This document shows positions 6,090 through 7,280 of a stretch of DNA of 7,280 nucleotides, piece after piece (positions within the stretch are counted from its first letter, which is position 1; every line of letters begins with the position of its first letter). The notes below the pieces were generated by a model. That model was not told the DNA's origin. It was given only the letters and a program-made list of their open reading frames with translations, and did not search any database. The stretch lies in contig JASEHB010000118.1 in the NCBI GenBank assembly GCA_030018745.1, positions 1-7,280 on the forward strand, read 5' to 3'. The stretch is from Desulfatibacillaceae bacterium (lineage in GTDB: Bacteria; Desulfobacterota; Desulfobacteria; Desulfobacterales; Desulfatibacillaceae). Both the position numbers and the translations under genes were made by a program.

Positions 6090-6192
6090 GGGAATTTTTT
6101 AAGGAGAGGTTCAATCTGCTGGAAAATGAAGGCCTTCGGGCGGGTTGGCTTACCGGCAATCAACGAATGCCGCAAAGGTGCCCACAAACACA

Positions 6193-6207
6193 ATCTTTGT
6201 CAAAGAT
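6193..6207. promoter_or_regulatory. Perfect 15-base palindrome upstream of the operon promoter
   Basis: ATCTTTG (6193-6199) and CAAAGAT (6201-6207) are perfect 7-base arms around a single T. There is no loop able to form an RNA hairpin, so it is more likely a dimer-binding DNA site. It lies about 105 bases upstream of the predicted -35, suited to an activator or a distal repressor site. The protein that binds it is unknown. Confidence 0.5.
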
Positions 6208-6240
6208 GATTAACGGCGTCTGTCAATTTACGCCAACTCA

Positions 6241-6280
6241 TTATAATAAAAAGAAAAATCATGCAGGGCAGAGAAGCCCT
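6241..6280 (-). terminator. Rho-independent terminator-like hairpin downstream of the acyl-CoA ligase
   Basis: On the minus strand AGGGC (plus strand 6276-6280), a 6-base loop and GCCCT (6265-6269) are followed by GCATGA and the T-rich run TTTTTCTTTTT (through about 6249). The stem is GC-rich but only 5 pairs long, and the U-tract begins about 6 bases after it. It lies about 80 bases past the ligase stop, so it would insulate the glycan operon from ligase transcription. Confidence 0.5.
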
Positions 6281-6289
6281 CCCTTGCAG

Positions 6290-6329
6290 ACAAAAATATT
6301 CATCTGGCCCTTTGGTTTGCGGCCAAAGG
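6290..6329 (-). terminator. Weaker hairpin close to the ligase stop, possible first terminator
   Basis: CCTTTGG (6309-6315) and CCAAAGG (6323-6329) are perfect 7-base arms with a 7-base loop, about 30 bases past the ligase stop at 6359. In the minus direction the stem is followed after about 12 bases by ATATTTTTG. The tract is short and distant, so this may be a weak terminator or an mRNA 3'-end stabiliser. Confidence 0.4.
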
Positions 6330-6358
6330 CGATACTCAATACTCAAAAAAAATTAAGC

Positions 6359-7280
6359 CTACTCCTTTCCCTTTTCTCCCTCAAGCTCCATTTTTTTAAC
6401 CTCGCGGCGCATGAGCTTGCCGATGGCGGTTTTAGGCAGGGACTCAACAAACTTGACTGCCTTTGGCACCTTGTAGGCCGCCAGGTTTTTCTTGCAGTAG
6501 CCAATCAGCTCCTCTTCGGCCAACTCCTGGCCCGGTTTGCACACAACCCAGGTTTTCACGGTCTCACCCCGGTACTCATCCGGCACGCCTATGGTGCAGG
6601 CCTCCGCCACCTTGGGGTGGAGCATCAGCACCTCGTCAACCTCCTGGGGGTAGATATTGTAGCCGCTTGCGATTATCATATCCTTTTTGCGGTCCACCAC
6701 AAAAAGGTAGCCGTCATCATCCAGATATCCTATGTCTCCAAGGTGGAACCAGCCATCCTTGAGGACCTTGGCGGTTTCATCGGGCTTTTTGTAATAGCCC
6801 TTCATCACCTGCGGGCCTTTGACACATATTTCGCCTGGCTGGTTGGGCGGCAGCTCGTTTTCGCCGGTTTCAAGATCCACAATTTTTATGTCCGTGTTGG
6901 GCAGCGGAACGCCAACAGAGTTTGGCTTTACAACGCCTTTCCAGGGTGTGCAGGTTGCAAATGCAACATTTTCGGTGGCTCCGTAGGCATCGTTGATAAT
7001 AGCCCCGTGCAACTCTTTAAGCTCCTTTATGGTGGCCGCAGACAAAGGCGCTGCGCCGCCGAAGTATCCCTTGATAAAGGAAAGATCCATCTTCCGGAAT
7101 TCCTCGTTTGCCAGAAGACCCATATAGATGGTGGGCACGCCGGGCAGGAAGGTGGGCCTAAACTTCTTTATCATATCAATTATCACCCCCGGCTCCGGCC
7201 TGGGGATGAGAACGCTTGTCCAGGCATTCCAGATGATGAGATTCTGGCTCACCGAATAGCCTGCTGAATGAAAAATCGGA
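6359..7280 (-). CDS. AMP-forming long-chain acyl-CoA ligase (FadD-like), C-terminal part; N-terminus beyond the window
   Basis: The enzyme activates a carboxylic acid, probably a fatty acid, to an acyl-AMP and then its CoA thioester. The open frame runs off the window at 7280, with 306 codons visible before TAG 6359-6361. It opens with PIFHSAGYSVSQNL, corresponding to the PLFH region of the family, so the phosphate-binding SGTTG-x-PKG motif lies outside. Visible ANL-superfamily motifs are YGATE (adenine/acyl-adenylate binding), GWFHLGDIGYLDDDGYLF, the hinge DRKKDMIIASGYNIYP, and PKTAIGKLMRRE with the C-terminal catalytic lysine. The lysine-rich tail (KKMELEGEKGKE) is unremarkable. A GTG at 7252 could be mistaken for a start, but it falls inside the conserved core. 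The gene is on the same strand as the glycan genes but is separated from them by 337 bases with terminator-like hairpins. It is probably unrelated to them. The acyl specificity cannot be read from the fragment. Confidence 0.93.
   Translation of the reverse strand, partial: PIFHSAGYSVSQNLIIWNAWTSVLIPRPEPGVIIDMIKKFRPTFLPGVPTIYMGLLANEEFRKMDLSFIKGYFGGAAPLSAATIKELKELHGAIINDAYGATENVAFATCTPWKGVVKPNSVGVPLPNTDIKIVDLETGENELPPNQPGEICVKGPQVMKGYYKKPDETAKVLKDGWFHLGDIGYLDDDGYLFVVDRKKDMIIASGYNIYPQEVDEVLMLHPKVAEACTIGVPDEYRGETVKTWVVCKPGQELAEEELIGYCKKNLAAYKVPKAVKFVESLPKTAIGKLMRREVKKMELEGEKGKE

Larger units (their letters stand above)
6022..6358. other. 337-base intergenic region: ligase terminators and operon promoter/operators
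   Basis: No convincing coding sequence or structured RNA gene is visible. Reading with transcription (high to low), it contains a hairpin at 6309-6329, a hairpin with T-rich tail at 6241-6280, a perfect palindrome at 6193-6207, a sigma70-like promoter at 6061-6089 and an inverted repeat at 6028-6041 next to the regulator's start codon. A 7-base inverted pair, ATTGAAC (6061-6067) and GTTCAAT (6109-6115), brackets the -35. A 10-base palindrome GAAGGCCTTC lies at 6128-6137. Confidence 0.6.

Noticed and set aside
6126..6209. A 27-codon plus-strand open frame from ATG 6126 in the intergenic region, with AAGGAG upstream
   Set aside because: The AAGGAG is about 19 bases from the ATG, too far for initiation. 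The peptide is unremarkable and the frame crosses the palindrome at 6193-6207.
6022..6240. JUMPstart/ops element for RfaH-type antitermination in the leader of the glycan operon
   Set aside because: Only a loose GCCGGTAAGCC resemblance is present. The GGCGGTAGC core is absent and the site is upstream of the predicted transcription start.
7250..7252. GTG as a start codon for the acyl-CoA ligase
   Set aside because: The frame stays open to the window edge, and PIFHSAGYS upstream of it matches the conserved family core, so the GTG codes for an internal valine.
6062..7267. Plus-strand open frame of 401 codons, the longest after the sulfurylase/kinase and fusion genes
   Set aside because: It is mostly antisense to the acyl-CoA ligase, whose conserved motifs fix the real frame. 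Its first part runs through intergenic hairpins and promoter elements.
1..7280. CRISPR arrays, tRNA or rRNA genes, insertion sequences, riboswitches
   Set aside because: I found no spaced direct repeats, tRNA-like cloverleaf or GTTC-T-loop arrangement, transposase or terminal repeats on either strand. The longest non-coding stretch is accounted for by terminators and promoter elements.

Overview
The window is a chromosomal segment from a Gram-negative bacterium of moderate GC content. All recognisable genes lie on the minus strand, so transcription runs from high to low coordinates. By eye, the protein sequences look most like sulfate-reducing or fatty-acid-oxidising Desulfobacterota (former Deltaproteobacteria). 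This placement is an inference from the acyl-CoA ligase and the EPS-type regulator, and it is not proven.

Layout in the direction of transcription. (1) 7280-6359 holds the C-terminal two thirds or so of a FadD-like AMP-forming acyl-CoA ligase, cut by the window edge. (2) 6358-6022 is a 337-base intergenic region. It holds one or two terminator-like hairpins for the ligase, a perfect 15-base palindrome, a good sigma70-type promoter and a short operator-like inverted repeat. (3) 6021-5434 encodes a winged-helix regulator of the EPS-associated MarR type fused to a small Rossmann-like domain. (4) 5306-3723 is a fusion of a UDP-GlcNAcA 3-dehydrogenase (WbpB/WlbA type) with a hexapeptide N-acetyltransferase (WbpD/WlbB type). 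(5) 3707-2565 is a non-hydrolysing UDP-sugar 2-epimerase that reads like WbpI. (6) 2545-842 is a two-domain ATP sulfurylase/APS kinase protein. (7) 823-1 is an ABC-2 polysaccharide export permease of the Wzm type, cut by the window edge a few residues before its expected C-terminus.

Genes 4 to 7 are separated by only 15 to 19 bases and probably form an operon, with the regulator at its head. Together they describe part of a surface-glycan locus. WbpB/WbpD and WbpI are steps towards UDP-GlcNAc3NAcA and UDP-ManNAc3NAcA (2,3-diacetamido uronic acids). The APS kinase suggests sulfation of the glycan, or another 3'-phosphonucleotide-dependent modification. The permease would move the polymer across the inner membrane. 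The 6-dehydrogenase (WbpA), the aminotransferase (WbpE), the Wzt ATPase and any sulfotransferase are not in the window and are expected nearby.

The most unusual point is the sulfurylase/kinase protein. Its APS kinase half keeps the P-loop and most signature motifs, but its ATP sulfurylase half has lost the QxRN-type and GRDHA-type active-site motifs. It therefore looks like a pseudo-sulfurylase domain attached to a live kinase. The Rex-like architecture of the regulator (winged helix plus Rossmann domain) and the palindromes in front of it are the second point of interest.
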